DNA of 57,783 nt from Basidiobolus meristosporus CBS 931.73 (lineage: Eukaryota; Basidiobolomycota; Basidiobolomycetes; Basidiobolales; Basidiobolaceae): contig MCFE01000562.1 of NCBI GenBank assembly GCA_002104905.1, positions 1 to 57,783 on the forward strand, in the 5' to 3' direction. The position numbers were made by a program, and so were the translations under genes. Below the pieces are notes generated by a model. It was given only the letters and a program-made list of their open reading frames with translations. It was not told where the DNA came from and did not search any database. Shown here piece by piece: positions 11,521 through 22,809 of this stretch (position 1 is the first letter of the stretch; every line of letters begins with the position of its first letter).

Positions 11521-14500
11521 CAAGCTGTTACTCTCTGCAATATCTAATACTGATATTACTAGAATTTTCCCTCTGCTGAATGTTGGATGGATCTAACTAC
11601 CAAGGGTGGGAGGTGAAGATGAAGATGCTGCTATAAGAAAGAAGCCTTTGGGATATTCTCATGGGAGAAGAATGCCCTCCTAAAAATATGGGAGAGCAAT
11701 TCCTCAAGTACCAGTCAAAAGAGCAAAGCACCATTAACTGCATATGCCTTAATATCAGAGACAGATTGCCAATTCAATGCTCAAAAGCAAAAATGGCAAA
11801 GAATGCCTGGCAGGGATTAGAAGACACCTACTAGTCATATTTAGATGCCAAAAGTATGTATCTTAGACAAAAATTATTTACTACAAAGATGCTGTCAGGA
11901 GAAGAAATGAAAAATCTAATTAACAGAATTACACTGCTGGTGAATGAGATGGAATTTGTGGTTGGACCAACTACTGATGAGGATGTGATAGTAGCCATCC
12001 TAAATATCCTGACAGACAGGTTCTAGGGCCTTGTATCAGCTCTGGTGTTCAGAACTAAAGATTTGGTCTTATATTATGTATATGGATGGCTCCTGGATGA
12101 AGGTTTAAGAAAACCAATTACCAATAAGAAGGAAGAAGAAATTGATTTAATAAGCAATGATAACCAACAAAAAATATACCCAACACCTTTTAAAGTCAAT
12201 AGCAACCTGATTTGCAACTACTACAAAAGGAAAGGACACACATCAGACCAGTGCTTCAAAAAGAGAGAGAGTCAGCAGAAAAAGCCTGAACATGGAAATG
12301 TTGCAACAACTGAAGATAGACTATTCATATCTGCTCTAATAAGACTGCAAATAAGGATTCTCATACATGTTGTATTGACTGTGGAGCATCTCAACACTTT
12401 ACACACCAAAAAGAACTTTTGACCCAATATTAAGAAATTCCAATTAAGAAGGTTTTCATGGGTAACAGTAGAACACTTTATGCAGTGTGAGAAGGAACTA
12501 TTTAAGTAAACCTTAGAAGCAGTGAAGGAAGCCAAGCACCAACCTTTGAAGAAGGACTCTTTATACCAGAAATAGTCAAGAACCTACTATCTGCAAGCAG
12601 GGCCACAGCAGAACAACTCAGTTTCAGCTTTGGCAATTCTGGATGCAGGATCACTGATCAAAATGGTGCCCATATTGCTTTTGGTACTGGAGATCAGAAT
12701 CTATACAGGTTGACCTATATTCCATCATATCTGGAGGCCAATATAACTAACTTAAATCAAGAAACATCAATGCTTTGGCACAGGAGATTTGGACACATCA
12801 ATTTTGATTATTTACACACAATGATCAAAGATCAGCTAATTTCTGTAGTAAAAATTGATCCCCCAGCTAATTTAGGGCACTGTGAAGCCTTCATTTATGG
12901 GAAACAAGCCAGACAGCTGTTCAAGAGCTATTGGTCAATTAAAACTAAGAAAAAATCAGATCTAATACACTCAGATATATGTGTACCTATGCAAAATTAA
13001 TCATAGGCGGAATGAAGTATTTAACAACTTTTATTGATGATTATACCAGATACATATGGGTCTACTTCATGGAGAGAAAGGAAGAAGCTCTTTTCAGGTT
13101 CAGGGAGTCTAAAGCTATGGTGGAGAGAGAAACTGGTGAAAAAATCAAGAAAATACACTCTGACAATGGTGGAGAATATATCTCAAAACTCTACATCCAC
13201 TTCTGCAAATTCCATGAGACTAAGCAGAGACTACTGTACCATACTCCCCACAGCAAAATGGAATAGCAAGATGTGCAAACAGATCAATAACAGATATGGC
13301 AAGATCTGTGATCCATGATCACATATTATCCTATGATTTTTGGGCAGAATCAGTTGCCACAGCTGTATACCTTAAAAATAGGAGTTATAACAGAACTCTT
13401 TGTGATTCTACTCCATTTGAAGCAAAAAGCGTAAAATGCATAATTCTGGGCTACTGCAATGAGAGTAAAGCATACAAGTTCTACAATACCATAGTAAGGA
13501 AGATGATCAAGTCCAGGGACATATTGTTTGATAAAAATGCAATATTTTCACAAAAAAAGACATTGGATGATGTTGCAAATCTGTTCTCAAGTTCACCAAT
13601 TGTCAGGATCAAATCACAGCAAAATGATGAGAATGTTTTTACTCCAGAGGAATCTACAACTGTGGTTAGCCCAAAGCAGAGCCCAGGAATATCCTGGAAG
13701 AGAACACTCCCGTATCAAATGCCTGGAGATCCAATGGGACAAGAAATAACCCAAAATACTATATCAATGAGGGTACAAACTTAGCCTATACCTATTCAGT
13801 TCATATTGATGAGCCCAAGGCTGCAAAAGAGGCCCTAAGTAGCCCTCAGACAAAGTTTTGGGGATCTGCAATGACTGAGGAATATGATGCCCTAATGGAA
13901 AATCACACTTGGGACTTAGTTAAATTACCAATCAACCAAAAATCTATTGGATGCAGATAGGTCTTTAGGACAAAATACAAGGCTGATGGTAAAACTGAAA
14001 TATGCAAAGCAAGACTTGTGGCCAAAGGATACTCCTAAACAAAAGGAATTGACTACACTGAGACCTTTGCACCTGTAGCCAGGTTGAGTTCTATCAGATA
14101 AATATTGGCTATTGCAGCCAAATATAAACATCTTATACAAGATATGGATGTGAAGCTGCATTTTGGAATGGAGAACTTGATGAGGACATGTATATGGACC
14201 AGCTTGATGGGTTTGTAGACCAAGATAACCCCCATTTGGTCTGCAAGCTCAAAAAGCTTTTATGGACTCAAACAATAACCTGGAGCCTGGAATTGCAAAA
14301 TAGATTCTTATTTGGAATCTTTGAGTTTCAAAAGTAGTAATGCAGACTATTGTGTATACTCTAAACCAGATAGAGCAAATCCAGTTCTACTAGCCCTATA
14401 TGTGGATGATCTCATTTTAGCCGCCAATAACCTAGAAACATTGGAAGAGACTAAATCCAGCCTATCTAGAGAGCTCAAGGTGTCCAATCTAGGAGAACTT

Positions 14501-15375
14501 GGTTAGTACTTAGGGATAAAGTTCTCCATAGAGAGAAGTACCCAGACTATCACCCTAAGCAATCCAAATATATTCAAGATAAACTAAAGAAGTACCAAAT
14601 GGAAGACTGTAAACTGTCAGCTACCCCAATGGAGACAAACCTTAACTTGGTCAAAACTCAACCAAATCAAGAGAGCTTGTTGTCATTGGAAAGCCCTAAC
14701 TCTCCTTATCAATTCATAGTTGGCAGTTTGATGTATACCATGCCTGGAATACATCCAAATATCTCATATTCAGTGAGAGTTGTCAGCCAGTATAATCAGA
14801 ACTATTGATCTGATCATATTGCAGCAGTTAAGCGGATTTTTAGATACCTAAAAGGAACTGCTGATATCTGCTTAAGATACACTTATAAAGATTTAGAACA
14901 GGATCTTGTGGGATACTCTAATGCTGATTGGGTACAAAATCTGGAAGACAGAAGATCCATCACAGGATACACTTTACTTTACTGTAAAGGAGAAATTTCA
15001 TCATATTCAAGAAAGCAACCAGCCATAGTGCTTTCTGCCACAGAGGCAGAATATGGCCACCTGTGAAGCTGCAAAAGAAGCAATACAGCTAAGGAAGCTT
15101 TTTAAAGATTTAGGCTTATGTCAAAAAATGCCTATTACTTTGTTTCAGGTTATTCAAGGATGTATCCAATTGGATAGAAAACCAACTTTTTATGCTAGAG
15201 CTCAGCACATAGATATTAAACATCATTTCATATGTGAGCTATAGAGAGTATCTTAGCTAACTTAGCCTACTATTCTACAGATGAAATGATTGCAGACATA
15301 TTCACCAAACCATTAGCTAGAGACAAGTTTGAATATCTTAGGTTGAAATTAGGACTAGTCAGTATGAAGATTTAG
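11514..15375 (+). pseudogene. Broken gag-pol of copia element 1
   Basis: Remnants in order: Gag-like N-terminus (MSPKL..., soon frameshifted); a CCHC zinc knuckle at about 12208-12260 (C-N-Y-Y in place of the second Cys, so itself damaged); GAG-pre-integrase segment LWHRRFGHINFDYL (about 12773); integrase core with IDDYTRYIWVYF and HSDNGGEY (about 13030-13190); reverse transcriptase with LYVDDLILAANN (about 14397); RNase H ending ..DIFTKPLARDKF near 15335. Several frameshifts and in-frame stops separate them. Compared with element 2, the integrase C-terminal region lacks 32 codons (96 bp) at about 13423, an in-frame deletion. It cannot encode a working polyprotein as it stands. Confidence 0.85.
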
Positions 15376-15386
15376 TTGAGTAGGCA

Positions 15387-15680
15387 TATTGTAAAAAACT
15401 TGTAATTCCACCTATATATTCACCTAACTTAGTCACATAGATCATTGCCTACAAATCCCAGAGAATACTGGCCAAAATTCTTGTTGGGATTTACTTAGAA
15501 TATTTTCACCAAAGTATCAGGTACCCAGATCATGAAAATTCTCAAAGTTGTTCAGACAGCCCTAAGCTTTGCATACATGTTCTTGCAACCATGGTAGGCC
15601 TATTCAATGTGTTTACTACTTTAAGACCATGTAAAAGTATATATACTACTTTTTCATTCAGCAAATCATTAAGTGAAAGC
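15387..15680 (+). repeat. Truncated 3' LTR of copia element 1
   Basis: It starts TATTGTAAAAAACTTG (TG mutated to TA) and matches the 5' LTR through 'cattcagcaaatcattaagtgaaag', where it stops at 15680. The last roughly 55 bp of the LTR are missing and are not found on the far side of element 2. A simple nested insertion therefore does not explain the junction. Confidence 0.8.
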
Positions 15681-16029
15681 TGCTGTAAGAGTCTTGGAGA
15701 TATTAGAAGTGATTGGGATGACAAGTAGATTATGTGGTTTTCACTTAATGATTTATTGAATGTAAAAGTGGTATTTATACTTTTACACAGTCTTAGCATA
15801 ACAAGCATGTAGAATAGGTTAAGGAAGGTCCCAAGTACATGTGTGCAAAGTTTGGGGCTGTTTGGACAACTTTAAGAATTTTCATGTTCTGGGTACCTGA
15901 TATTTTGGTGAAAATATTCTAAGTAAATCCTGATAAGGAGTTTGGTCAGTATTCTCTAGGATTTGAAGGTAATGATCTAAGTGACTAAGTTAGGTGAATA
16001 TATAGGTGGAATTACAAATATTTACAACA
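15681..16029 (-). repeat. 3' LTR of copia element 2
   Basis: Read on the plus strand it runs tgctgtaagagtcttgg ... aaatatttacaaca. On the element strand it begins TGTTGTAAATATTTG and follows the purine tract at 16030-16038. It differs at many scattered positions from the 5' LTR (20388-20737), so the insertion is not recent. Confidence 0.85.
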
Positions 16030-16038
16030 CTCCCACTC
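16030..16038 (-). other. Polypurine tract of copia element 2
   Basis: On the minus strand GAGTGGGAG immediately precedes the TGTTGTAA start of the 3' LTR, as expected for the plus-strand DNA primer of an LTR retrotransposon. Confidence 0.7.
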
Positions 16039-16039
16039 A

Positions 16040-19000
16040 GCTAAATGCTCATACTGACTAGTCCTAATTTTGACCTAAGATATTCAAACTTGTCTCTAGC
16101 TAAAGGTTAGGTAAATATGTCTGCAAGCATTTCATCTGAAGAACAGTAAACTAAGCTAACTAAGTTATTCTCTATAGCTTCATATATGAAATGATGTCTA
16201 ATCTCTATGTGCTTAGTTCTAGCATGAAAAGTTGGATTTCCACCTAATTGTATACTTCCTTGATTATCTTGAAGTAAAGTAATAAGCATTTTTTGACATA
16301 GGGCTAAGTCTGTAAAAAGTTCTCCTAGCCACATTGCTTCTATTGTAGCTTCACAGGCAGCCAAATACTCTGCCTCTGTGGTAAAAAGTCCTATGGTTGG
16401 TTGCTTTCTTAAATTCCATGAAAGTGCTCCTTGACAGTAAAGAAAGGTGTATCCTATGGTGGATCTTCTGTCTTCCAAATTTTGTCCCCAATCAGCATCA
16501 GAGTATCCCACAAGGTCCTGTTCTGAGTCCTTATATGTGTATCTTAAGCAGATATCAGCAGTTCCTTTTAGGTATCTAAAAATCAGCTTAACTGCTGCAT
16601 TATGATCAGATCCATAGTTCTGATTATACTGGCAAACAACTCCCACTGAATATGATATATCTGGACATGTTCCAAGCATGATATAAATCAGGCTGTTGAC
16701 CATAGATTCATAAAGAAAGTCAGGGCTTTCAGATGGCACCAAGCTCTCTGGATTTGGTGGAGTTTTGTCCAAATTAGGCTTTGTCTCCATTGGGGTAGCT
16801 ATTGATTTACAGTCTTCCACTTAGTAGTTCTTTAGTATATCTTGAATATACTTGGATTGGCTTAGGGTAATAGTCTGGGTACTTCTGTCCATGGAGAACT
16901 TAATCCCTAAGTAGTAACTGAGTTCTCTTAGATTGGACATCTTGAACTCCTTAGATAGGCTGAATTTAGTCTCTTCCAATGTTTCTAGGTTATTGGCGGC
17001 TATAATAAGATCATCCACATATAGAGCTTATTGAACTGGATTTGCTCTATCTGGCTTATAGTATATACTATAGTCAGCATTACTCCTCTTGAAACTCAAA
17101 GATTCCAAATTAGAATCTATTTAGCAATTCCAGGCTGTTGGTGATTGTTTGAGACCTTAGAGAGACTTTTCAAGCTTGCAGGCCAAATGGGGGTTAGCTT
17201 GGTCAACAAACCCATCAGGCTGGTCCATATACAAGTCCTCATCAAGTTCTCCATTCAAAAATGCAGGTTGTACATTCATTTGATGAGCAAAAAACTTATA
17301 TATGGCTTCAATAGCCAATATTAATCTGACAGAATTAAACTTGGCTATAGGTGCAAAGGTCTCAGTATAGTCAAGTCCTTTTGTTTGAGAGTATCCTTTG
17401 GCCACAAGTCTTGCTTTGAGTCTTTCAACTGAGCCATCAACCTTGTATTCTGTCTTAAAGACCCATCTGCATCCAGTTAATTTTTAGTTGATTGGTAATT
17501 TGACTAAGTCCCAAGTTTGATTTTCCATCAGGGCCTGATATTCTGCAGTCATTGCAGAACTTCAAAACTTTGTCTGAGGGCTATTTAGGGCCTCTTTTAC
17601 AGTCTGGGGTTCATCAATATGGACTGAATAGGCATAGGCTAAGTTTGTACCCTCATTGATACAGTAATTTGGGCTATTTCTTGTCCAATTGGATCTCCAG
17701 GCATTTGATACTGGAATGATCATTTCTGGGATATTCCTGGACACTGATTCTGGCTGAACCATGGTTGTAGAGTCCTCTGTGGTGAAAAATTTTCATTGTT
17801 TTGCTCTGATTCAGTCCTGACAATTGGTGGATGTGGGATCAGATATTTGTCATCATCTGATGTCATTATTTGTGAAAGTTTTGAATTTTCATCAAACAAC
17901 ACATCCCTAGACTTGATTAGCTTCTTTGCTTTGGTATTGTAGAGTCTGTATGCTTTACTCTCATTGCAGTAGCCCAAAAATATGCATTTTACACTTTTTG
18001 GCTCAAATTTTGGCTGATTTCCAGGCAGTTTCTTGGCATATGCTGTACACCCAAATATTCTTAGATGTTCTGCACTTGGTCTGTATCCATACCATGCTTC
18101 AAGTGGAGTAGAACCACAAAGTATTCTGTTATAACTTCTATTTGTAAGATATACAGTAGTGGCAACTGATTCCACCCAAAAATCATAGGATAATTTTTGA
18201 TAATGGATCATAGATCTTGCCATATCAATTATTGATCTGTTAGCACATTCTGCTACTCCATTTTACTATGGGGAGTATGGTACAGTAGTCTCTTGCTTTA
18301 TCCCATGAATTTTGCAGAAGTGGATGAGGAGTTTAGAGGTATATTCTCTTCCATTGTCAGAGTGTATTTACTTGATTTTTTCACCAGTTTCTCTCTCCAC
18401 CACGGCTGTGAACTCCCTGAACTTAGACAGAGCTTCTTCCTTTCTCTCCATGAAGTAGACCCATGTGTATCTTGTATAATCATCAATTAAAGTGATTAAA
18501 TACTTCATTCCACCTTAGGATAAATTTTGCATAGTTCCACACAGATCTGAGTGAATAAGAACTAATTTTTTCTTAATTTGATCATCCTGGAGCAATTTAA
18601 TGGTTGTCTGGCTTGTTTCCCATATATGCAGGCTTCACAGTGCTCCAAATTGACTGGGGGATCAATTTTTACTCCAGAAATTAGCTGATCTTTGATCATT
18701 TTGCACAAATAATCAAAATTGATGTGTCCAAATCTCCTGTGCCAGAGCATTGGTGTTTCTTCATTTAAGTTACTTATATTGGCTTCCAAATATGATGGAA
18801 TATCAGTCAACTTGTATAGATTCTGATCTCTGATACCCAAAGCAATATGGGCACCATTTTGATCAGTAGTCTTGCATCCAGAATTGGCAGAGCTGAAACT
18901 GAGTGCTTCTGCAGTGACCTTGCTTAAAGATAGTAGGTTCTTTGCTATTTCTGGTACATAGAGTGTGAGTACTAAATGCAGTACCCACTCTTTGCCCAAG

Positions 19001-20383
19001 AGTTCTCCCCAGAGTCCTACCCAATGTCCCCCAGTATCCTCCCTATGATTCCCCCACGCACCCTCCCTGCTATCCCTACCCTTATCTAGTTTGAACACTT
19101 ACCATAACAGGAAGGTGTTCACACCCCTATTTTATAACACATTGTCTATTATCTAAGCCCCTCAAGTGATATATATATGTACCCAATTGAACCAAGACAA
19201 GAAGATTTGAACAAAATAAACACAAGTCTTTATTACCTTGCTACCTTCTATTGGAGGCTATTCTGAACCAAGTGGTACTGACTTGACCTACAGGCTCTCC
19301 CACTCACCAAGTACAGTCAGTAATAACCCACATAGAGTACTTCTTTAAAGGTCATTGTATGGCTTCCTTCACTGCTTCTTAGGTTTACTTGGATAGTTGC
19401 TTCTCCCACTGCATCAGGTGTTCCATTGTCACCCATGAAAACCTTCTTAATTGGAATTTCATGATATTGGGTAAAAAGTTCATTTTGGTGTGTAAAGTGT
19501 TGAGGTGCTCCAGAGTCAATATACCACATCTGAGAATCCTTGTTTGTGGTCATATTCAGTGCAGATATGAATAGTCTATCTTCAGTTGTTGCAGCATTTC
19601 CATATTCAGGCTTCTTTTGCTGATTATCTTTCTTTTTGAGACACCGGTCTGAAGTGTGTTCTTTCCTTTTGCAGTAGTTGCAGAACAGGTTGCTGTTGTC
19701 TTTGTAGGGTCTTGGGTACCTCCTTTGTTGGTTATCATTGCTTATTAAAGCATTTTCTTCTTCCTTCTTATTGGCACTTGATTTTCTTAATTTTTCATCC
19801 AGGAGCCTTCCATATACATGGTTTAAGGTCAAATCTTCAGTTCTGGACTCTAGGGCTGATACAAAGCCCTGAAACTTGTCTGTCAGGCTATTCAGGATGG
19901 TAACTATCACATCCTCATCAGTAATTGGTATGCCCACAGATTCCATCTCATCTACCAGCAGGGTAATTCTGTTGATTAGATTTTTCATATCTTCTCCTGG
20001 CAGCATCTTTGTAGTAAGGAGTTTTGTCTCAGATACATTTTCTTATCAGCTGAACATGACTGGTAGGTGTCTTCTAATGCTTTCCAGGCATTCTTTGCCA
20101 TTTTTGCTCTTGAGCATTGAATTAGCAATTTGTCCTTAACATTAAGGCAAATGCAGTTAAAGGTACTTTGTTCTTGCTTCTGGTACTTTAAGGCTTCCTC
20201 TCCCACATTTTTAGGAGGGCATTCTTCTCCCATGACAATATCCCAGAGGCCTCTTTCTTGCAGCAGCATCTTCATCTTCACCTTCCACACTTGGTAGTTA
20301 GATCCTTCCAACTTTTCAGCAGAGGGAAAAATTCCAGTAATAGCAGTAGTAGACATTGCAGAGAGTGACAGCTTGGGGCTCAT
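16040..20383 (-). pseudogene. Broken gag-pol of copia element 2
   Basis: Gag starts at 20383 with its ATG inside the primer-binding site (MSPKLSLSAM...) and is frameshifted near 20000. It resumes to a CCHC knuckle (C-NY-C-KRKE-H-TSDR-C) at about 19670 and a protease motif WYIDSGAPQHF (about 19520). After the 367-bp insertion, pol continues with LWHRRFGHINFDYL (about 18745) and an integrase core with stop codons. In that core AAA has become TAA before IHSDNGREY, and the expected Gln-Gln before NGVAEC is TAG TAA. Then come the integrase C-terminal part with WYGYRPSAEHLRIFGCTA (about 18100), RT (TETFAPIAKFNSVRLILA, about 17350), YVDD preceded by a stop (about 17010) and RNase H (16107-16820). 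Conceptually removing the insertion restores the frame at that point only; other lesions remain. Confidence 0.88.
18964..19330 (+). mobile_element. 367-bp insertion in copia pol, probable solo LTR
   Basis: The segment interrupts the pol frame of element 2 and is flanked by direct repeats CATAGAG at 18957-18963 and 19331-19337. The uninterrupted order is visible in element 1. Read on the plus strand it begins TGTGAGTACTAAATG and ends CAGTAATAACCCA (TG..CA). It contains a TATA-like 'gatatatatatgtaccc' and an AATAAA signal 40-50 nt further on, the layout of an LTR. It is unrelated in sequence to the copia LTRs here. Taking the TG..CA ends gives a 7-bp duplication, longer than the usual 4-6 bp; other end assignments give 8-9 bp, so a small DNA transposon is the alternative. 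Confidence 0.65.
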
Positions 20384-20387
20384 AACC
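20376..20387 (-). other. Primer-binding site, internal initiator tRNA-Met (half-tRNA type)
   Basis: On the minus strand GGTTATGAGCCC directly follows the LTR end ..TTACAACA. It is perfectly complementary to GGGCTCATAACC of the initiator tRNA-Met anticodon stem-loop. The start codon of gag (20383-20381) is embedded in it. Confidence 0.82.
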
Positions 20388-20737
20388 TGTTGTAAGAGTC
20401 TTGGAGATATATGGAAGTGATTGGGAGAACAAGTAGATTATGTGGTTTTCACTTAATGATTTATTGAATGTAAAAGTAGTATGTGTACTTCTACCTGGTC
20501 TTGGTATTACAAACACGTAGAATAGGTTAAGGAGAATCCCAAGTACATGTGTGCAAAGCTTGGGGCTGTTTGGACAACTTTGAGAATTTTCATGTTCTGG
20601 GTATCTGATGCTTTGATGAAAATTTTGTAAGGAAATCCCAACAAGGAATTTGGTCAGAATTCTCTAAGATTTGTAGGTAATGATCAAAGTGACCCAGTTA
20701 GGTGAATATTTAGGTGGAATTACAAATTCTTACAACA
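20388..20737 (-). repeat. 5' LTR of copia element 2
   Basis: On the element strand it begins TGTTGTAAGAATTTG and ends ..AGACTCTTACAACA; the 8-bp ends TGTTGTAA/TTACAACA are perfect inverted repeats. It is 350 bp long and matches the other three LTRs in the window. Confidence 0.88.
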
Positions 20738-22809
20738 CTCCAATGGTGTTGGTTGAAGTGTTTGTATGAGGAGCTATCCACAATAATTTGATGAGTCTTT
20801 TAACAGTTGGTCACATGCTGAATTTTGATGATACCAGGAATTTGTAAATATCAATCAGGAAAGTCAACTCCAGATTCTAGTAGCCAGTAATCAGAACCTA
20901 TACTGTGAAAATGATCTAAGAGTAAAGTAGCTAATTGAAAGCAACCTCACACTGATATAAAAAGACGGATGCTGGCTTTACCAATGCTTTGGCTAATATT
21001 GAATTATTGGATGCAGGAATATCAGCATGAGTGGATGTGGTTTGGTTCACTACAATTTAAATATCCAGCTACGGCCAGTTGCTTGAACCGGAAAGCATAT
21101 TTTCAAATGATTTCCCAACACGTTACCAACAGCAATTTAGTCGAGAACTCACGTGGAAATATCAAGCAGAAGTGATTTGGGGCTAATTACAAGATCAGAT
21201 GATATGATGGATTGCTTAGGAGTTTCAGCAGTTGATTTTCACCGAAACTGATAGAAGTGTACCACCAAACCGACGTCCCGAGACAGTTTCTGCTACAACG
21301 CTCTACGCAGGTTGTACAACGATGCTTAGAGCCGGAGCTTCCCCATGTAGTCCTGTTGCCAGAGTGATGTCATTCGAAATATAGAGCTTGAGAATGTTTC
21401 TTTGTTTCTTGGATGGATTAGGTATTCCACTCCACTCTGGTGTCACCCAACCAGCTGCTGGTGGAACAAGGGATTCTATTACTTTTCGCTAATAGATCTT
21501 CTCTACTTGGCTGAAGTATATGCAAAAGCACCCAGGCAAACTGGTGCAAACTACCATAAATGCCAGGTGACGTTACCTCCCTGGCCCAATACCGTTCGCC
21601 CATCATTTAAGGTTTCAGTGCAAAGCAACAGGGCACCTTCAAACTGTGACACTAATCCGACATATGGCTATATGCTACTCCCATCGTGCATATTACTGCA
21701 GTATAGCCCAATCTGATCGCTCTCTATATGCAGATATTGGGACATTCCATCTATTCCCTCATGGGTGATTGAATGCGATCATTGGGGCTTTAGGGTCAAC
21801 TTTCGTATTAGTATGGTTTCGGCACTCCACTTCTCAGCAGAATCCGGGAAAGAGAGGCTCTTTCCGAGTACCAGGCCGTACCACCGGTGGAGTCATAAGA
21901 AGCCCTTGATCCACGGCGAATATCTCGGTGGGTATTGCGGTGTCCGGCAGAAACGTCAGAAAAGCTTAGAAAGGACCTCAAACCCCGTATACAACTGCGG
22001 CCAGAATCCCGGTTTGCGCATGGTTGTGTGTAGAGCTGTGCGTTGCCGACATATTAACGCAAGCCCCAACCTGCAGAGAACCTCTTTATTTTTTGCTTGG
22101 TTGCCTAGCAACTTGGGCCAAGATAGGCATTCCATAATTGGGGCGAACGTTCGCAATGTATGCGCTATTGGTAGGCTCGCTTCCATGTAGGAACTGCTTT
22201 GAGTCATGAACATACGTGGCTGGGAGCATGCACCCAGCATAGCATCGAACACCAGCCATGGTCGTTCCAAAAGAACATGGAAATTTCGAGCCACCACGAT
22301 GGAATTTCGATTTCCGTGGGTGGCCGATTGGCACCCTCCAATAGGACTACATATGGCTGACAGACCAATTGGCAGTTGGATCATTTGTAGGCTGCTTAGA
22401 TGATGGGGATCAAGATGTTTGTACGACCAAGTCCCTCCGGGAGTGGTAGTCAGGTAAGTGCTCATTGTATCACAGAGATTGGCCGGACGGTGGACTGTAG
22501 ACTGCATCTCTCCTATCCAATACGAGGGGATACCCCTCAGTTGAAGCTTTGCAGAAGTTGTTTATTCATGATTTTCTCACTCAATTCTGACCCCAATCCA
22601 GGAATATCATTGGCGAGTCACGAAAAACGGGTGGATCGCTCATGGACAGCAAACGCGGTCGGATTTGAGGTGAGAGGGCTATATTATGATATATTGGTGA
22701 TGTGGAGGATATTTGGATAACAATTACATTGGAGGGCAACTATGTTGTTCGTATATTACACGTTCGTAACATCCACTCGGCCACGCAGAAGTGGGGATAC
22801 AGACAGCTT
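20738..22809. other. Intergenic region between copia pair and CBM21 gene
   Basis: Two kilobases without a gene I can support. Open frames at 21765-22190 (+) and 21956-22507 (-) overlap on opposite strands and show no domain. Composition changes from AT-rich near the LTR to balanced towards 22.8 kb. The 3' UTR of the minus-strand CBM21 gene should lie just below 22810. Confidence 0.4.

Larger units (their letters stand above)
11162..15680 (+). mobile_element. Ty1/copia LTR retrotransposon, decayed (element 1)
   Basis: It runs left to right from a 347-bp 5' LTR (11162-11508, beginning TGTTGTAA) through a primer-binding site and Gag-Pol remnants to a 3' LTR that starts at 15387. The 3' LTR is cut off after about 294 bp, exactly where the LTR of element 2 begins in the opposite orientation. 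Pol domain order is protease - integrase - reverse transcriptase - RNase H, which is diagnostic of Ty1/copia (Pseudoviridae). Frames are broken many times. It is closely related to element 2; together they form a roughly 9.6-kb tail-to-tail inverted pair. Confidence 0.9.
15681..20737 (-). mobile_element. Ty1/copia LTR retrotransposon, near-complete but decayed (element 2)
   Basis: A 5.06-kb element on the minus strand, bounded by LTRs of 349 and 350 bp (15681-16029 and 20388-20737) that both have TG..CA ends. It has a perfect 12-base primer-binding site next to the 5' LTR and a purine tract next to the 3' LTR. Internal domains follow copia order and are longer and cleaner than in element 1. 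The flanks (tgaaagc / ctccaat) do not show a target-site duplication, so at least one edge has been rearranged. Another 367-bp insertion sits inside pol at 18964-19330. Confidence 0.92.

Noticed and set aside
20376-20387. GGGCTCATAACC as part of a tRNA gene
   Set aside because: Only the anticodon arm is matched; there is no acceptor stem or T arm, and its position next to the LTR identifies it as a primer-binding site.
11162-20737. Repeat-induced point mutation as the cause of stops in the copia copies
   Set aside because: One site (two Gln codons to TAG TAA) fits C-to-T change, but other stops arise from A-to-T changes (AAA to TAA twice) and frameshifts; no clear transition bias.
15681-20737. 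Element 2 as an insertion nested in the 3' LTR of element 1
   Set aside because: The rest of the element 1 LTR is not present after 20737 and no target duplication is visible.
21956-22507. 183-codon minus-strand ORF beginning with ATG
   Set aside because: No recognisable domain, overlaps open frames on the other strand, and shows no codon or splice evidence; probably chance in a balanced-composition region.
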